This document shows positions 1 to 8,896 of a DNA stretch of 64,000 bases, one piece after another. Position 1 is the stretch's first letter. Every line of letters starts with the position of its first letter. The notes beneath the pieces were generated by a model that was not told where the DNA came from, searched no databases, and saw only the letters and a list, made by a program, of their open reading frames with translations. This DNA comes from Bacteroidota bacterium. Its GTDB lineage: Bacteria; Bacteroidota; Bacteroidia; Chitinophagales; Chitinophagaceae. Position numbers and translations under genes: made by a program. Where the stretch lies: assembly GCA_030706605.1 (NCBI GenBank), contig JAUZOE010000012.1:1-64000 (forward strand), written 5' to 3'.

Positions 1-166
1 CTTTTCCTCCTGCACCAATTGTAGCAATGTACAAGGTATCACTTGGGGCAACAAGGCCTTTACCAAGAACGTGCCTGGGCACGATGTAAAAAGCTGCAAG
101 TGCAGCAGCACTGTTTTTGACGAAAGCCCTTCTTGAAGGGTCCGCACTTCCTTTTTGTTCTTTCAT
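1..166 (-). CDS. Gfo/Idh/MocA-like oxidoreductase, N-terminal fragment
   Basis: Only the first 55 codons lie inside the window; the gene continues past the left edge. The visible protein starts MKEQKGSADPSRRAFVKNSA and continues with a hydrophobic stretch, which is a twin-arginine-type export signal (the SRRAF motif followed by an Ala-rich core). Around residues 46-55 it reads TLYIATIGAGGK, the first beta strand and glycine-rich turn of a Rossmann fold. This arrangement (Tat signal, then a GxGxxG-like turn) is typical of exported NAD(P)-dependent Gfo/Idh/MocA oxidoreductases of Bacteroidota, which act on sugars or sugar derivatives in the periplasm. The NIPSNAP gene on the same strand fits such a catabolic context. 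The family call rests on the N-terminus alone, so the substrate cannot be told. Confidence 0.6.
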   Translation of the reverse strand, partial: MKEQKGSADPSRRAFVKNSAAALAAFYIVPRHVLGKGLVAPSDTLYIATIGAGGK

Positions 167-288
167 TTTATTATTGAATTAATTGTTGGCTGGTTCTTAA
201 TACAAGCCTGGTGAATATAGAATCGTATATTGAAGATAATCAGTTTTAGTTGAATTTTAAAAAAATATTTGGAGGATTTTTCACCTGC

Positions 289-370
289 ACACATAAGCTA
301 ATAAACCCAATTTCTTCAATTTAATACAAGTATCGCCAACACACAAACCCAGGCTACCAAAAATGCGCTA
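289..370. repeat. Diverged direct repeat, copy 1
   Basis: This copy shares CATAAGCTAATA near its start, TCTTCAAT in its middle and AGGCTACCAAAAATGCGC at its end with the segment at 601-680, in the same order and with similar spacing. Short similarities also continue downstream of both copies (CATAGTTCCCT near 475 and CATAGTACCCT near 707). The two copies are clearly related but not identical. Confidence 0.55.
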
Positions 371-600
371 ACGTTACTTTTTTTAATTGGGATAAGATGG
401 AACATACCCGCGCCAACAACGGAATTTCAAATTTTAATAGTTGTTTTTTTCTGAAATCAATAAGACTGTTTACATAGTTCCCTCCCAGCCTATAACAAGT
501 GTGAGGCTTAGCCATTGACCTGCCTAATTTTGCTAATAAATATTAACTGTAACTTAATCAAACTAATCCTTTAATCCCATAAATAATTCCTGCATTCACA

Positions 601-680
601 TTCATAAGCTAATATAAGCATCTCTTCAATATAGCACAAATATAGCTAATACTCACAGCCAGGCTACCAAAATGCGCCAC
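601..680. repeat. Diverged direct repeat, copy 2
   Basis: Second copy of the element at 289-370, about 310 bases downstream and in the same orientation. The conserved blocks are CATAAGCTAATA, TCTTCAAT and AGGCTACCAAAATGCGC. Its function is unknown; neither copy encodes a plausible peptide. Confidence 0.55.
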
Positions 681-817
681 CGGTGCCTGTTGTAGCGGCA
701 GGGCTTACATAGTACCCTGCTTAACTTGCTATAAACTATTTGTGTAACCCAGACGCATAAGCGAATTTCAAATAACAGGAAAGCCCGGCTTTGATATGCA
801 CAAATCCCTTCGGCATC

Positions 818-869
818 GGGGTTCCCGGCAACTGATTTTTATATAGAAGGAATGTAATCGGGAAACCCC
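818..869. repeat. Inverted repeat, GGGGTTCCCG arms
   Basis: The left arm GGGGTTCCCG (818-827) pairs with the right arm CGGGAAACCCC (859-869), with a one-base bulge and a loop of about 31 bases. There is no T-run on either side, so it is not a standard terminator. It sits next to another inverted repeat at 875-907. Confidence 0.45.
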
Positions 870-874
870 GCTGA

Positions 875-907
875 GACACTAAGGGTTACTACGAATTTCA
901 TAGTGTC
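875..907. repeat. Inverted repeat, GACACTA/TAGTGTC
   Basis: Seven-base perfect arms, GACACTA at 875-881 and TAGTGTC at 901-907, flank a 19-base loop. Together with the preceding inverted repeat this makes a compact structured segment downstream of the direct repeats. Seven-base arms alone are weak evidence. Confidence 0.35.
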
Positions 908-1119
908 GAATAATTGCTTACATCCACGGATTGGCTATGGTTGGGCAATTTATAATTTTCTGCTGGAACTTCAGACCAGTAAATGAACAAAAAGTTGAAA
1001 TTACTTATTCTGTTGCTCAATAGTATTTTTAGCCCGGACTGCTGCCCAATAGCGAACAAGAAGCTGATAATTTTACCGTCTGCCCTGCTATCGCCAATGC
1101 GATGTAATATGCCGTTTAT

Positions 1120-1578
1120 TTACTGGTTATAGAGCTTTATTTTTTTTGTTAACGCTTCCTCAAATCGCAAATCTTCGGGTGAAACAAATTCAAGTGTTCT
1201 TACTTTATTATCAATAAGAAATATCTGTATAAGAGGAATGCTATCTCTAAATCTAATACTTTGTTTAATAGCCTTTATTTTATAAATAGGAATTTCATTT
1301 TTAGTGGAAAACTTATATGTTCTAAAGTATCCTCCCTTTATTGTCCACCCAATAAAAGCGATAAAACAAAATATAGAAAATAACAAATCAAATTTATCGT
1401 GTGATTTTTCAAAATGTCTATAATTTGTAAACCCCTGCAGTAAAAAAAAGACTAACCAACCTATTGTAGCAAATAGATTAAGTCTCCAACGTTTGTGTAT
1501 ATCGTCACTGGATATTGAAATTTTTTTTTCATCAACTTCAACGGTTCCCTTTGTCAAATTAAAAGTATCCATAAGCAT
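1120..1578 (-). CDS. Small two-helix membrane protein, unknown function
   Basis: I do not recognise this protein. From the Met at 1578 it has about 152 residues: a polar N-terminus with KKISISSDDIHKRW, two hydrophobic segments (LFATIGWLVFFLLQGF and LLFSIFCFIAFIGW) separated by a short charged loop, and then a soluble tail rich in short beta-like stretches (KNEIPIYKIKAIKQSI, LIQIFLID, TLEFV). That layout resembles small bacterial proteins with two membrane helices followed by a PH-like domain, but this is only a structural impression. An earlier Met would extend the frame to 1677, and a second in-frame Met at 1572 is equally possible. The gene stands alone beside the repeat-rich stretch and may be accessory DNA. 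Confidence 0.45.
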   Translation of the reverse strand: MLMDTFNLTKGTVEVDEKKISISSDDIHKRWRLNLFATIGWLVFFLLQGFTNYRHFEKSHDKFDLLFSIFCFIAFIGWTIKGGYFRTYKFSTKNEIPIYKIKAIKQSIRFRDSIPLIQIFLIDNKVRTLEFVSPEDLRFEEALTKKIKLYNQ

Positions 1579-1756
1579 GGTTATAAAATGTTTAAATATA
1601 ATACTAACTTCTGGTGGTAATAAAGATTGTTCAACTATGTTTACAAATGGCAGCTTACACAATCTTATACGAAACATATCAGCTTTCCAAGGAAAATCTT
1701 ACCAATACTTAACTGTTGCGTTTTTTGTATTGTTGTTGCACCAATACAAATTTTGA

Positions 1757-1790
1757 CATATGCTTTTTTACTTTCTGCATATGCTTTTTT
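1757..1790. repeat. Direct repeat CATATGCTTTTTT, two copies
   Basis: CATATGCTTTTTT occurs at 1757-1769 and again at 1778-1790, exactly 21 bases (about two helical turns) apart. This spacing would suit a protein binding the same face twice, but the repeat is T-rich and could be chance. Confidence 0.4.
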
Positions 1791-1807
1791 GCCTTGACAT
1801 TCCTTTA

Positions 1808-1845
1808 TTAATTTCAGAAAAGAAGACGATCTTTTCTGAAATTAA
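1808..1845. terminator. Perfect 16-bp hairpin, possible terminator
   Basis: The arms TTAATTTCAGAAAAGA (1808-1823) and TCTTTTCTGAAATTAA (1830-1845) are perfectly complementary, with the loop AGACGA. It lies 163 bases beyond the stop of the minus-strand NIPSNAP gene and could end that transcript. There is no long T-run, so the role is uncertain. A hairpin with nearly the same arms is found at 53713-53740. Confidence 0.5.
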
Positions 1846-2008
1846 GAGGCCCCTTTGAACAGCCCCGAATAGGCTATTATCTGTATGCGCAGCGAAAATG
1901 ACAAGTCCAGGTTGCTACAAATTAATTTCTGACAGAAGAAAACTTCAAACCATCATTGTTAGTTCCCAATACAAAATGTTGCCAGGCCTATAGAAATTTA
2001 TTTTATAA

Positions 2009-2791
2009 TTAATAATCTGAATAAGGAGTACTATGCATTAAAATACTATCAATATGAGAAACCGAAACTTTGTTTTCATTAAAGGGATCTGTAGAAATTT
2101 CTTTCCATTTAGGATCGCTGCCAAAAACTTTCCATTGTGCATTCCTGTCTTCTACGCTTTTAAAAACGGGCATGTACATCAGGTTGGGCATGCGGCTGCC
2201 GGAGACTACTTCACCGTAAAAAACAGGATTGAAATGAAGCCTGTTAAAAATTTTAATTTCATCTTTATTAAACATAGCCATTTTCTTTCCGGCCAGGTGC
2301 CAAGTGGGGCTTTCATAACTTCTTAATTCAAAAACACGATCGGGATTTTGAGATCCCGGCAATAATAAATGATCCTGCGCAGAGAATGCGTCCAGCAAAA
2401 TAGATTCTATTCTTTCAAAAGGGGCTTTATCGGAAGGCGCTTCTATAAAACTTTTGGCAGAAGCCAAGTAGGCGGCATCTTTAGCAAGTCTTCCGTCTAA
2501 TTTTTTCCATTCATCTGTGGACTTAAAAGGAATTAACACATAAATCAATTTCACAGCAGCAGTATCATTTGCTATGGGTTTAAAAACTCCGATATTTTTA
2601 ATACCTAACCGATGTAGTGCAGGCAGGTAAGCACTTTCAAGATATTGATCTACCTGGCTTACCTGGTCATTATTTTTGAGATGATATACTTTAAATTGAT
2701 AAAAATCGTGAGGAGATTTTGCTCCATAAGCTAAAGAAGATATTGTAAACATCATTACAATTAAGAAAAGGGCATTCGTGATTTTATTCAT
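2009..2791 (-). CDS. Secreted NIPSNAP family protein
   Basis: The 260-residue protein begins with a typical Sec signal peptide (NALFLIVMMFTISSLAYGA, cleavage near residue 24). Two ferredoxin-like NIPSNAP modules follow: the first starts around HDFYQFKVYHLKNND and the second around VFELRSYESPTWHLAGKKMA. The second carries the conserved ending VEDRNAQWKVFGSDPKWKE. Exported NIPSNAP proteins of this size are common in Bacteroidota and usually sit among sugar-catabolic and Gfo/Idh genes, as here; their biochemical role is unknown. The gene is monocistronic in appearance, with more than 160 bases free on both sides. Confidence 0.85.
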   Translation of the reverse strand: MNKITNALFLIVMMFTISSLAYGAKSPHDFYQFKVYHLKNNDQVSQVDQYLESAYLPALHRLGIKNIGVFKPIANDTAAVKLIYVLIPFKSTDEWKKLDGRLAKDAAYLASAKSFIEAPSDKAPFERIESILLDAFSAQDHLLLPGSQNPDRVFELRSYESPTWHLAGKKMAMFNKDEIKIFNRLHFNPVFYGEVVSGSRMPNLMYMPVFKSVEDRNAQWKVFGSDPKWKEISTDPFNENKVSVSHIDSILMHSTPYSDY

Positions 2792-3307
2792 TTTATTTTT
2801 TTTAAATTTGATTTGTTAGAATTAAAATATAAAACAAGGTCCTTTTTCAAATATAGGTAATGCTCTTAGAAATACTGTCGAATGAAGAACCGGGACATCC
2901 ACCCTTCCCAATAAAAAATATTCCATACCAGCAGTGCACTTGTATTTAAAAAATTCTTTAAAATTGATATAGAAAAATCTCACACTTATAATCTAAACAA
3001 TCGAGATTTGGATATCCTTATACCGATCTGCCAAAGATAAATCATTCTCTATTTTCATTCTCAGAATATATTGCAGAATCAATTCCCAAACTTTTAAAAG
3101 ATTTTTATTCTTTTGAAGAAATTTCAATGAGATATAAAGAAATAATATTAGGGATTACATGTTAATGATAACATGCTATATAAATATGCTAAAAAATCAT
3201 AAATATGATAGTTGCATGTTTTCTAAATTGTAGCGTAATTTAGAGCCAGCCTCTTACAACGAAGATTGCAAAAGTTAAAAACAGCAGCATAACTCAATAA
3301 TTCTAAA
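2792..3307. other. Intergenic stretch with a gene remnant
   Basis: About 515 bases between divergent genes. The part from 2920 to 3163 reads as a broken protein-coding gene (entered separately). The remainder is AT-rich and should contain the promoter of the membrane-protein gene at 3308, but no clear -33/-7 pair was picked out. Confidence 0.5.
2920..3163 (+). pseudogene. Frameshifted gene remnant, family unknown
   Basis: No intact frame exists, but two frames give protein-like text that would join by one frameshift near 3015-3035. The first part reads VFKKFFKIDIEKSHTYNLNN followed by RDLDI; the second reads LPKINHSLFSFSEYIAESIP, then KLLKDFYSFEEISMRYKEII and a TGT TAA ending at 3163. No start codon is visible and both parts are shorter than a normal domain. 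The residue composition (balanced charges, amphipathic periodicity) is unlike random AT-rich translation. I do not recognise the family. It may be the C-terminal remnant of a lost gene. Confidence 0.4.
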
Positions 3308-5452
3308 ATGAAAGTAACACTTGAAAAAAATCCATCATGGCGCTGGGGAACACTTCTTATTGTTGCCCTTTCATTATCGATTGGTTGGGGCATACGTGGA
3401 AATTTCGGGCACGAAGATGGCGCTGCCTTTGCCGGTTGTTTAGCCGCAATTACTGTAGCCCTGATGTCAGGCAGAGAGGATTGGCGTAACCGTGTTGCCT
3501 ATTTTGCATTTTTTGGCGCACTGGGTTGGGGACTGGGTGGAACACAGTCTTATATGCAGGTAATTGCCTATGCTCAAAGCGGGGAAGCTCTTTCGCAATG
3601 GTATGGATATTTTTGTCTTTTTATAATGGGGTTTTTATGGGCAGGAATGGGAAGCATAGGGACTGCTTTCCCTGCCGTAGCGCCAATGGAAAGAATAGTC
3701 CGAATTTTCAAACCATTACTTTTTATTTTCGCCGCATGGTTATTACTTGATATTATTGAAGATCCCATATCAAACTGGTTGGAACCTAATGTTGGATTTG
3801 ATACCACATGGTACAGGCATGAAAATCCGCTATACTGGTTCGATTCTAATTATCTTTCTGCCTTTTTTGCGCTCTTCGGATTAGGCATTTATGATTTACA
3901 GGAACGACATGGTGAAAAAAACAGGCTTTTGCTTCCGGTATTTGCTGTAGCAGGTTCGCTCGTTGGTTTCGGAACCCAATTCATATTACGACTTGCTTGT
4001 GGGGAAGATCGTTTGGCATCAGCAGTTACTTATCTCCAGGGCGATCCAACGTATATTAATCCCACAACCGGGCAACAAGCTTATGCAGCATCTGACCTGT
4101 TAAATAACTGGCCCCAGTTTTTTGGTGACTATCCACAGCATATTGGCTGGCTGATTGGCCTGGTAGCTGGTATCACTATTTATTTTCTTATTTACGGAAA
4201 ATTCAGAAACGGAGCTTCCTTATTTGCCTATATGGCGGGCGGGTTTCTTATTTTATTCCTTGCTTTTCCTGTTTTGGGAAGTAATTTATTTACCCGCTAT
4301 GGGGGTTTGCGTATGACTCCGCCCAGATCGGACAACTGGGCAGGAATGCTTGGAATCTTTATAGGAGCCAGCGTCTGGCTTTGGCGAAATGACCTGCGCC
4401 CTGTTGCCTGGGCTTCTGTAATCGGGGGTACTATTGGAGGACTGGGGTTTGCGGGTGCAGAGTGGCTTAAAACCATTATGATTTCTTTTGGTAATTCAAA
4501 AATTCTTGCATGGAAGGGCATCCTGCCTGGTACAGACAAATACAATTCAATCACTTCTGCCTGGTCAAACTGGCAAAGTCAAAACTGGCATAGTTTTTTT
4601 GAACAGAGCTATGGATTTATAAACGGCATTGCAATAGCTGTGGCATTAGGCCTGCTGGCATCAAGAATAAAAATGCATAAAAAAGATGAACTGGCTGGCC
4701 AGGTAAATGATTTTAAATATGCCAGGTGGACAAAAGTCTTCGCTACCCTTTTTGTAATTTTTGGCATCACCTATTTCAATGTAGTAGAAAATGTGGATAC
4801 CTGGAGCCAGGAATTGAATCATAATAATATCTGGCAAACACTTATTACTTTGCCTGGAGGAGCTACAAAAACAGTAGCCACACAATGGGATTTCCCATAT
4901 ATAGGAAGACTACCGGGAATCGATTTTTTGCACATGTCACCTACGGGATGGTTCAATTTATCCTGGTTTTTGCTGGTAGCGGCCTCTCTGATTATTGTTC
5001 GCAGGCATATGCGTCAATCACTTTCTATAATTCCAAAAACATCATTGAGCAAAGGGCAATTGATATTTATTATTTTTCTCTGGATAATGATTGTTGCCAA
5101 TTTTGAGCGTGCGCTGCCAGGATTTAATTATTCACGTTTGCTTACTGAATGGGTAATTTATGTAAATGCTGTAATCACCACAGTCCTTGTTTTGATATTG
5201 CCTGTAGAAAAAGAAGATATAATAATCAGCGAGCCGGAAAGTTATAAAAAGCACTATCAAAAAAGTTGGATTCTATTAATTGCTGCTATCTTTATTTCAA
5301 GTCTATTTTTCACCGTAACCAATAGATTAGTTTATCATTATCCTCCTTCTCATGAACTGGATTTGTTGAAATCTAATGCTGATCATACCCGTTTTGGAAC
5401 GGAGGCAGACTGGCGCTCAAAACCAAATCTGAAAAACTCTAAAGGCAAATAA
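3308..5452 (+). CDS. Large polytopic membrane protein, unknown function
   Basis: The 714-residue protein has about 15-17 hydrophobic segments spread over its whole length, with glycine-rich helices such as LSIGWGIRGNFGHEDGAAF near the N-terminus and FGALGWGLGGTQSYMQ around residue 70. A soluble loop with several Trp and Tyr residues (around residues 150-180) and another near 395-430 separate helix groups. The C-terminus is a short charged tail. I do not recognise a characterised transporter family; glycine-rich membrane proteins of this size with a GIRGxFGHE-like start occur in Bacteroidota and Planctomycetes, but that is from memory. The ATG at 3308 is well placed before the first helix. The nearest genes are a NIPSNAP protein (divergent) and a two-component kinase. 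Confidence 0.7.
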   Translation: MKVTLEKNPSWRWGTLLIVALSLSIGWGIRGNFGHEDGAAFAGCLAAITVALMSGREDWRNRVAYFAFFGALGWGLGGTQSYMQVIAYAQSGEALSQWYGYFCLFIMGFLWAGMGSIGTAFPAVAPMERIVRIFKPLLFIFAAWLLLDIIEDPISNWLEPNVGFDTTWYRHENPLYWFDSNYLSAFFALFGLGIYDLQERHGEKNRLLLPVFAVAGSLVGFGTQFILRLACGEDRLASAVTYLQGDPTYINPTTGQQAYAASDLLNNWPQFFGDYPQHIGWLIGLVAGITIYFLIYGKFRNGASLFAYMAGGFLILFLAFPVLGSNLFTRYGGLRMTPPRSDNWAGMLGIFIGASVWLWRNDLRPVAWASVIGGTIGGLGFAGAEWLKTIMISFGNSKILAWKGILPGTDKYNSITSAWSNWQSQNWHSFFEQSYGFINGIAIAVALGLLASRIKMHKKDELAGQVNDFKYARWTKVFATLFVIFGITYFNVVENVDTWSQELNHNNIWQTLITLPGGATKTVATQWDFPYIGRLPGIDFLHMSPTGWFNLSWFLLVAASLIIVRRHMRQSLSIIPKTSLSKGQLIFIIFLWIMIVANFERALPGFNYSRLLTEWVIYVNAVITTVLVLILPVEKEDIIISEPESYKKHYQKSWILLIAAIFISSLFFTVTNRLVYHYPPSHELDLLKSNADHTRFGTEADWRSKPNLKNSKGK

Positions 5453-5791
5453 GTAAATAAGGTAGCCTTTAGCTAAATCATAAACTGAATAATTATTTTT
5501 GTTGCCCGGTTTTTTGTTCCGGTGGCTTAATATTATTTGGTGATTATTTTTATCAAAAATGGATTCATATTACATTAAGCAGGACCACCTCCTTTAGCAA
5601 AGAATGAGAAGTTTACAGTATAACCTACATGTCCAAAACCAAATGGTTTAATTTCATAAATCAACCGAGGGAAAGATATACGATAACAATATTTTTAGCA
5701 GCTTAGGGTTTTTTAGAAAAGAAATCAGACATTGCATCACTTTTAATACTTTCATTCATCAATTACCTATTCAGCTTGCCAACCGCATAAT
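5453..5791. other. Intergenic stretch upstream of the sensor kinase
   Basis: About 340 AT-rich bases with no gene on either strand. It should hold the promoter of the kinase gene at 5792, but it lacks the TACTACTT motif found in front of the response-regulator gene. No clear terminator for the upstream gene was seen. Confidence 0.5.
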
Positions 5792-8700
5792 GTGATAAAA
5801 TCTCTTCTTATTGTTATTGCATTATTTAGTTGGCATTTGTCAGGGGGGCAACCAATCATACCCCGGTTTGAAAACATAGGAGTTAATGAAGGGTTACCTC
5901 ATAGTTCAGTTTACAGCATTTTACAGGATAAAATGGGCTTTATGTGGTTTGGAACTGCAGATGGTTTATGCAGGTACGATGGCAGCGAATTACAAATTTT
6001 TAAGTACCGAGCTAATAATAAGCAGGAACTGGTAAACAATTTTGTAAAGGGCAAAATGCTGGAAGATAAGAAAGGAAATATCTGGTACAGCAACCGGAGT
6101 GGCATTTATAAATGGGATGTTGTAAAAGAAGTCGTAATCAGGGTTAGATCTTTTGGCATGGAAGAGTTTAATAACTCAGACTTTCAATCTGTTTACCTGG
6201 ATGATAAGGATGTCATGTGGATATTCAGTTTTACAAAAGGGCTTGTTGCCTACAATATTTCTAATGGCAAATCAAGGCAATATCCTTTGCCCTACAAGAT
6301 TGATTATTCCAAAGTATTGCTTACGTCTTCAACGGTTGATGATGCCGGTAATATCTGGATTAAAATAGGCCCGGAAACGGATGGCTATATTCTTTTTAAT
6401 AACCAGTCTCACACCTATTCAGTTCAACTTGCAGACAACCCGCCACACGCTATTTTTTTTGATAAAGGAAGACGGATACTGGCTTATGAGGATAAGTTGA
6501 TATACTCCGGCAAAGGAAACGGCACTGATATTACAATTCCCAAAATTATAAACGGAGAAAAAATTTCATTTTATTCTTTTGATGGCGTCAGCGATGATTA
6601 TGGGCGGTTGTGGATGACGGCAAGAGGCAATGGTTTATTTTATTATGATGAAAACAAAAAAATCTTCAAAAAATTTCACCATGATAATTCTAAAATAAAA
6701 TCACTTCCGTTTGATCTCACCACCTGCCTGTTCATTGACCGCAATCAAAATTTATGGATTGGCATTGATGGTGGTGGCGTTGCAAGGCTTGATCTTAAGC
6801 AACCCAGGTTTAATTTGTTCCCTTTATCTGAAGGAGATTTTCCTATCCTGGCAGATTATTTTACCAAATGTTTTTATGAAGATGAAAAAGGAAGGATATG
6901 GTTTGGATCGCAAACAAATGGCTTAAATATTTTTGATCCCAATGAACAGACATTAATAAACTATCATCACGAAACCAAAACTCCGAATAGTTTGCCCGGA
7001 AATATGGTTGGATGCATCATAAAAGACAAAGAGAATAATATTTGGGTTGGTAGTAGTGGTGGCATTTCTTTATTCAATGAAAAGAAAAAATCTTTTGAAA
7101 CCATTCCTATAAAAAACCTTCCTTTTCTTTATCCACTGCTAAATAACCTTGTGTATAAAATCGTGCAATTAAGAAACGGAGACCTTCTTGCAGCAACGAT
7201 AGTGGGTATAATAAAAATTAAGAAAGACGAAAATGGCAGGTTTAAAGGAAATTATTTTATTAATAACCCGTCCCTCTGCTCTGTAACCACGGATGTTGTG
7301 GAGATGCCTGGAGATATGATATATGCAACATTGCCGGGTCTTGGATTATATCAATACAAAAAGGATGGAGCGGGTTATAGAATGATCAATTCGTTTTTAA
7401 CAGGTCTTGATCTGCGAAGTGTAAGGAAAGATGAAAAGATTAAAGGTTATTTATGGATTGGCAGTGGAAAAGGCCTCGTCCATTTTAATACGAGGAACAA
7501 TACTTACAAGGTTTGGGATGAAAATGATGGGATGGCAAACAGTTACGTGTATGGGGCACTTGAAGATTCCGCAGGTAACTTATGGATAAGCACCAATAAA
7601 GGATTGAGTTTCTTTAACCGGAACAATAATCATTTTGATAATTATTCCTATCAGGATGGATTGCAAAGTAACGAGTTTAATACACAGGCTATTTACAAAA
7701 GTAATACCGGTAATTTTTATTTCGGAGGTATAAAAGGATTTAATTGGTTCAGTTCCGGATATGTGAACAAAGAGATAATACAACCGGCAGCGGCGATCAC
7801 GCGGATTGAAATAAATGATCATCTTTATGAAAAAGATTCATCCTACATTTTACACAACACACTTAGGGTTCCGTATAATAAAAACGATTTTAGCTTTAAA
7901 TTTGCTGCACTGGATTTTACAAGGCCAGAGTCAAATAAAGTTCAGTATATGCTGGAGGGATGGGATGCAGCCTGGATCACTACCCTTATTAAATCTGTAC
8001 GTTATCCTAATCTTCCACCGGGAGATTATACTCTACGGCTTAAGGTTTCCAATGCAGCGGGTATTTGGAGCGAGGAAAAAACGTTGGGCATTTTCATACA
8101 GGCTCCTTTTTGGCAGCGCACCTGGTTTCTTATTCTTATGACCTTGCTTATCCTGACAATTATTATTCTCTCTACCTATAGCATTTCCCAGCAAAAGGCC
8201 AAAAGAAAACTTCGGTTATTGGAAAAACAAGTTGCTGTAGATGCTGAGCGTGACCGTATCAGCGCGGATATGCATGATGAAATTGGCAGCGGTATTACTC
8301 ATATTGCATTACTAAGTGAACTAATTCAAGCCCAACAAAAGGGAGAAACAGCATTCAAAAAAGATATAAATACCATTGCTGTTTCAGCACGCAGGCTTGT
8401 ACAAAGCATGAGCGAAATTATCTGGGCGTTAAACCCGCAGAATGATACGATGGAAAACCTGTTGGCTTATACCCGGGAACAGTCGCAATTGTATTTTGAA
8501 TCCATGTCAGTGGAATTTAGTATTGATTTTCCTGATATTATTCCCAAAATAAATCTTAGTAATGCGCAACGCAGAAATTTATATTTGGTAACAAGAGAAG
8601 CATTGAACAATGCAATGAAACATTCGGAGGCAACAGTTATTAAACTAACTCTTGATATTAACGGTAAAGAATATTGCTTTAAGGTACAGGATAATGGAAA

Positions 8701-8839
8701 AGGAATAAGCGCAAAATGGGATAAGCGGGGAAATAACGGGCTTTTGAATATGAAAAAACGTATGGAAGATATCAACGGTACAATTGAGTGGCCTGTATGT
8801 GAAAAAGGTACTTTGGTAAGATATTGTCTTACTGTATAA
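5792..8839 (+). CDS. Sensor histidine kinase with periplasmic beta-propeller (Reg_prop/Y_Y_Y)
   Basis: This 1015-residue protein is the sensor of a two-component system. A signal peptide (residues 1-20) is followed by many Reg_prop propeller blades, starting with the classic GLPHSSVYSILQDKMGFMWF at about residue 34 and repeating as NLWIGIDGGG, GRIWFGSQTNG and NLWISTNKG. A Y_Y_Y domain (about 694-770, YMLEGWDAAW ... PNLPPGDYTLRLKV) precedes one transmembrane helix (about 778-798). The cytoplasmic part is a HisKA_3 domain with the phospho-acceptor His828 in DMHDEIGSG, and an ATPase domain with EALNNAMKH and DNGKGI. The start is GTG at 5792; the neighbouring ATG is out of frame. The NarL-type regulator follows 57 bases downstream and is the obvious partner. 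The ligand is probably periplasmic, perhaps a glycan, but that is inference. Confidence 0.92.
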   Translation: MIKSLLIVIALFSWHLSGGQPIIPRFENIGVNEGLPHSSVYSILQDKMGFMWFGTADGLCRYDGSELQIFKYRANNKQELVNNFVKGKMLEDKKGNIWYSNRSGIYKWDVVKEVVIRVRSFGMEEFNNSDFQSVYLDDKDVMWIFSFTKGLVAYNISNGKSRQYPLPYKIDYSKVLLTSSTVDDAGNIWIKIGPETDGYILFNNQSHTYSVQLADNPPHAIFFDKGRRILAYEDKLIYSGKGNGTDITIPKIINGEKISFYSFDGVSDDYGRLWMTARGNGLFYYDENKKIFKKFHHDNSKIKSLPFDLTTCLFIDRNQNLWIGIDGGGVARLDLKQPRFNLFPLSEGDFPILADYFTKCFYEDEKGRIWFGSQTNGLNIFDPNEQTLINYHHETKTPNSLPGNMVGCIIKDKENNIWVGSSGGISLFNEKKKSFETIPIKNLPFLYPLLNNLVYKIVQLRNGDLLAATIVGIIKIKKDENGRFKGNYFINNPSLCSVTTDVVEMPGDMIYATLPGLGLYQYKKDGAGYRMINSFLTGLDLRSVRKDEKIKGYLWIGSGKGLVHFNTRNNTYKVWDENDGMANSYVYGALEDSAGNLWISTNKGLSFFNRNNNHFDNYSYQDGLQSNEFNTQAIYKSNTGNFYFGGIKGFNWFSSGYVNKEIIQPAAAITRIEINDHLYEKDSSYILHNTLRVPYNKNDFSFKFAALDFTRPESNKVQYMLEGWDAAWITTLIKSVRYPNLPPGDYTLRLKVSNAAGIWSEEKTLGIFIQAPFWQRTWFLILMTLLILTIIILSTYSISQQKAKRKLRLLEKQVAVDAERDRISADMHDEIGSGITHIALLSELIQAQQKGETAFKKDINTIAVSARRLVQSMSEIIWALNPQNDTMENLLAYTREQSQLYFESMSVEFSIDFPDIIPKINLSNAQRRNLYLVTREALNNAMKHSEATVIKLTLDINGKEYCFKVQDNGKGISAKWDKRGNNGLLNMKKRMEDINGTIEWPVCEKGTLVRYCLTV

Positions 8840-8846
8840 AAGCCGC

Positions 8847-8892
8847 TACTACTTATTTCACACATTGGATGCCGGAAGATGAATTATCTTTA
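8847..8892 (+). promoter_or_regulatory. Shared promoter motif, copy A (before response regulator)
   Basis: TACTACTTATTTCACACATT starts at 8847, and 38 bases further on a -7-like box TATCTTTA (8885-8892) leads almost directly into the ATG at 8897. This is the most diverged of four copies of the same element. A transcript from this box would be nearly leaderless. Confidence 0.55.
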
Positions 8893-8896
8893 ATAC

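Larger units (their letters stand above)
167..1119. other. Long non-coding stretch with repeats
   Basis: About 950 bases without a credible gene on either strand. The stretch holds two diverged copies of a roughly 80-base direct repeat and two inverted repeats, entered separately. The part after about 960 reads as low-constraint intergenic DNA. No tRNA-like or CRISPR-like structure was seen. Confidence 0.6.
1579..2008. other. Intergenic stretch between two minus-strand genes
   Basis: About 430 bases that carry the CATATGCTTTTTT direct repeat and a 16-base-pair hairpin (1808-1845). No gene is visible. A small open frame on the plus strand (1493-1756) overlaps the minus-strand gene and lacks family features. 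Confidence 0.5.

Noticed and set aside
1493-1756. Plus-strand open frame overlapping the small membrane-protein gene
   Set aside because: No family features, low-complexity composition, and it overlaps a better minus-strand frame.
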